A stretch of 38,952 nucleotides of DNA. Origin: Betaproteobacteria bacterium (GTDB taxonomy: Bacteria > Pseudomonadota > Gammaproteobacteria > Burkholderiales > SG8-41). Position numbers and translations under genes: made by a program. This document shows, one piece after another, positions 36,518 through 38,952 of the stretch. Location of the stretch: NCBI GenBank assembly GCA_016202615.1, contig JACQOI010000326.1, positions 1-38,952 of the forward strand, read 5' to 3'. The notes beneath the pieces are model-generated. The model searched no databases. It worked only from the letters and a program-made list of their open reading frames with translations, and was not told where the DNA came from. Numbering within the stretch: the stretch's first letter is position 1; each line of letters opens with the position of its first letter.

Positions 36518-37873
36518 TTAAACGCCGTCGGGCGCTTCGGCCTGTGTCTGTGCGGCCAGCCAGCGCGCCGTGCGCAACAGCCGTGCGTCGTTACCGCGCG
36601 CACCGACGAGCTGCACCCCGAGCGGCAGCCCATTCGCGCCCTGCATGAGCGGCATGCTCAATGCCGGCATGCCGGCGAGCGTCCACAGCGTACAGAACAT
36701 CGGGCTGCCGGTCGACTCCAGGCCGCGCGGCGCGGTGCCCGCTGCTGCCGGCGTCAGGATGGCGTCGTAGCGTTCAAACAACCGGGCGAATCCCTCGATC
36801 AACCGCGGGATGCGCGCCAGCGCCGTCTGATATTCCAGCGCGGTGATCCTGCGGCCGCGCTCGAGCTGCGCGCGCAGCGAATCGCTGAGCTTGTCGCGCC
36901 CCTTCTCGTATTCCACCACGTAACTGGCCGCAATATCGGCCTCCATGATGGTGCGGTGCCATTCCAGCGCATCGCGTGTGCTGTCGGGAAGCGCGAACTC
37001 CTCGACGCGATCATCGAGATGCGCGACCAATTCCCCGAATGCCTCCCGCGTTTCGGGCTCGGTCTGGTCCCAGATTGGAGTCTTCACGAACGCGAGCAAC
37101 GGCGGCAGGGGCGGCCCGTCCGTCGTAATCTGCACGAACGGGATGCGCGCACGCGGCGGCATAGTGTCCGGATCGCGCTCATCGTAGCCGACGAGTTGCT
37201 CGCACGCGAGCGCCACGTCCTCGATCGTGCGCGCGAACACGCCGAGCTGATCGAGCGTGCGCGACTGCCTGAGAACTCCGTGACGTGGGATAAACCCGTG
37301 AGTGGGCTTGAAACCGTATACACCACAGAACGCGGCCGGACGGATGACCGAGCCATTGGTCTGACTGCCGAGTGCGAGCGGCACCATGCGCGCCGCCACC
37401 GCGGCCGCCGAGCCGCTCGAGGAGCCGCCCGGCGTATGCTCCGGGTTATGGGGATTGCGCGTCTTGCCCGGGTGGTAGGTCGCGAGCTCCGTCGTAACGG
37501 TCTTCCCCATGATCACCGCGCCCGCGGCGCGCAGCCGGGCGACGATCGTGGCGTCCTCAGCCGGCGTGCGCCCCGCATGCAGCACCGTTCCGTCTTCGGT
37601 GGGCATGTCGCTGGTATCGATGATGTCCTTGACACCCACCGGCACGCCGTGCAGCGGGCCGAGCGACGCACCCTCCTTGCGCCGCTCGTCCAGCGCGCGT
37701 GCCTGGGAGAGCGCATGCTCCGGGTCGAGGAACGCCCACGCCTGCACGTCGCCATCCACCTCGCGCACACGAGCGAGGCATGCTTCGACCAGTTCCGCGG
37801 AGCTCACCGCGCCGTCGCGGATCGCACGCGCCGCATCCGCCGCCGAGAGCCAGTTGAGCCGGGATGGGTCCAT
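36518..37873 (-). CDS. Amidase signature family protein
   Basis: 'GPLHGVPVGVKDIIDTSDMPTEDGT', 'GKTVTTELA', 'TPGGSSSGSAAAVAARMVPLALGSQTNGSVIRPAAFCGVYGFKP'. Confidence 0.95.
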   Translation of the reverse strand: MDPSRLNWLSAADAARAIRDGAVSSAELVEACLARVREVDGDVQAWAFLDPEHALSQARALDERRKEGASLGPLHGVPVGVKDIIDTSDMPTEDGTVLHAGRTPAEDATIVARLRAAGAVIMGKTVTTELATYHPGKTRNPHNPEHTPGGSSSGSAAAVAARMVPLALGSQTNGSVIRPAAFCGVYGFKPTHGFIPRHGVLRQSRTLDQLGVFARTIEDVALACEQLVGYDERDPDTMPPRARIPFVQITTDGPPLPPLLAFVKTPIWDQTEPETREAFGELVAHLDDRVEEFALPDSTRDALEWHRTIMEADIAASYVVEYEKGRDKLSDSLRAQLERGRRITALEYQTALARIPRLIEGFARLFERYDAILTPAAAGTAPRGLESTGSPMFCTLWTLAGMPALSMPLMQGANGLPLGVQLVGARGNDARLLRTARWLAAQTQAEAPDGV

Positions 37874-37877
37874 GCGC

Positions 37878-38952
37878 TCAGTTCCCGTAGATCGCGCGCG
37901 GCAGCCAGAGCGAAATCTCCGGCCACACGTACACGACCAGCATCGCAACCAGCACGATGAACATGAACGGCAGGCAGCCCCAGAAAATCTGCGTGATCAG
38001 CACGTGCGGCGGCGCGACGCCCTTCAGGTAGTAGGCGGACATCGCCATCGGCGGCGACAGGAATGCGGTCTGGAGATTGAGTGCCACCAGAATGCCGAAC
38101 AGCAGCGGGTCAATCTGGAAATGCGGCAGCAGCGGCAGGAATATCGGCACGAAGATGATGATGATCTCGGTCCATTCGAGCGGCCAGCCGAGCAGGAAGA
38201 TGATGAGCTGCGAGACGAGGAGGAACGTGACCGGCGAGAGATCGAGGCCGAGCACGAACGTCTTGATCATGCCCTCGCCGCCGAGGTAGCTGAACACCCC
38301 GGCGAAAGTCGCCGAGCCGACGAAGAGAAAACACACCATGGCGGAAGTGCGCGCGGTGAGGAACACAGATTCCTTGAGGCGCCCCCAGGTCAGGGCGCGG
38401 TAGGCTGCCGAGAGCACCATGGAGCCGAGGGAGCCGATCGCGGCCGCCTCGGTCGGCGTCGCGAGGCCGAACATGATGGCGCCCAGCACGCAGAGAATCA
38501 TGACGGCTAGCGGCACGAACGACGTTAAGAGAAGCAAGAACACCTTCCCGACGGAAATGGTGACCGCCTCCTTCGGCAGGGAGGGCGCGAGCTGCGGCCT
38601 GACGAGCGCGAGGATCGTCACGAACACGATGTACATCGCGGCAAGCACAAAACCGGGAAACAGCGCTGCCGCGTAAAGCTGGACGACCGATAGCCCGGCC
38701 ATCGCGCCGTACACGATCAGCAGGATCGAGGGCGGGATCATGATGCCGAGACAGCCCCCCGCGCACACCACGCCGGAGGCGAGCCGCACGTCGTAGCCGG
38801 CTTTCAGCATCTGCGGAAACGCGAGCAGCCCCATCAGTGTCACCACCGCGCCGACGATGCCGGTCGCGGTCGCGAACATCGCGCAGGTGATCAGCGTAGC
38901 GATGGCGAGCGAGCCGGGGATGCGCCGCAGCGCGAGCTGTATGCTGTAGAAC
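37878..38952 (-). CDS. TRAP transporter large permease (DctM-like), 5'-truncated by window edge
   Basis: Frame open to the window end: FYSIQLALRRIPGSLAIATLITCAMFATATGIVGAVVTLMG...; 'PPSILLIVYG', 'AFLSPPMAMSAYYLKGVAP'. Confidence 0.92.
   Translation of the reverse strand, partial: FYSIQLALRRIPGSLAIATLITCAMFATATGIVGAVVTLMGLLAFPQMLKAGYDVRLASGVVCAGGCLGIMIPPSILLIVYGAMAGLSVVQLYAAALFPGFVLAAMYIVFVTILALVRPQLAPSLPKEAVTISVGKVFLLLLTSFVPLAVMILCVLGAIMFGLATPTEAAAIGSLGSMVLSAAYRALTWGRLKESVFLTARTSAMVCFLFVGSATFAGVFSYLGGEGMIKTFVLGLDLSPVTFLLVSQLIIFLLGWPLEWTEIIIIFVPIFLPLLPHFQIDPLLFGILVALNLQTAFLSPPMAMSAYYLKGVAPPHVLITQIFWGCLPFMFIVLVAMLVVYVWPEISLWLPRAIYGN

Overview
The window is a GC-rich proteobacterial chromosomal segment, most likely betaproteobacterial judging from protein flavour. 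It is mostly housekeeping and metabolic genes: TypA/BipA, a DmdA/GcvT-like protein, a TTT receptor, MaoC, RidA and CaiB/BaiF genes, an orphan RND adaptor, an AcuI/YhdH reductase, CDGSH and thioredoxin proteins, PabB, GluQ-RS, EAL and GGDEF-EAL signalling proteins, a patatin lipoprotein, HIT, an Mla-type lipid transporter operon, phasin, a CBS protein, GarR-like and D-2-hydroxyacid dehydrogenases, MFS, an amidase and a TRAP permease. The left end carries toxin-antitoxin material: an intact Phd/PIN pair with a visible promoter/operator, and a DUF433/DUF5615 pair whose toxin is frameshifted. No CRISPR array, rRNA, tRNA or intact transposase was recognised. The main structure not explained by genes is a set of period-7 (heptad) repeats. 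They occur in at least six intergenic spacers, usually as opposed or foldback arms, and once inside typA. One pair forms a ~170 bp, roughly 95% identical inverted duplication that includes the 3' end of the GarR-like gene and brackets a ~1.75 kb segment that could in principle invert while keeping the ORF. A second structure is a two-copy MITE-like element with nested terminal hairpins and apparent compensatory base changes; one copy supplies the stop codon of a RidA-family gene. Several truncated pseudogenes and three small proteins below the 60-aa ORF cutoff are also described. All comparisons were made by eye and no database search was run.
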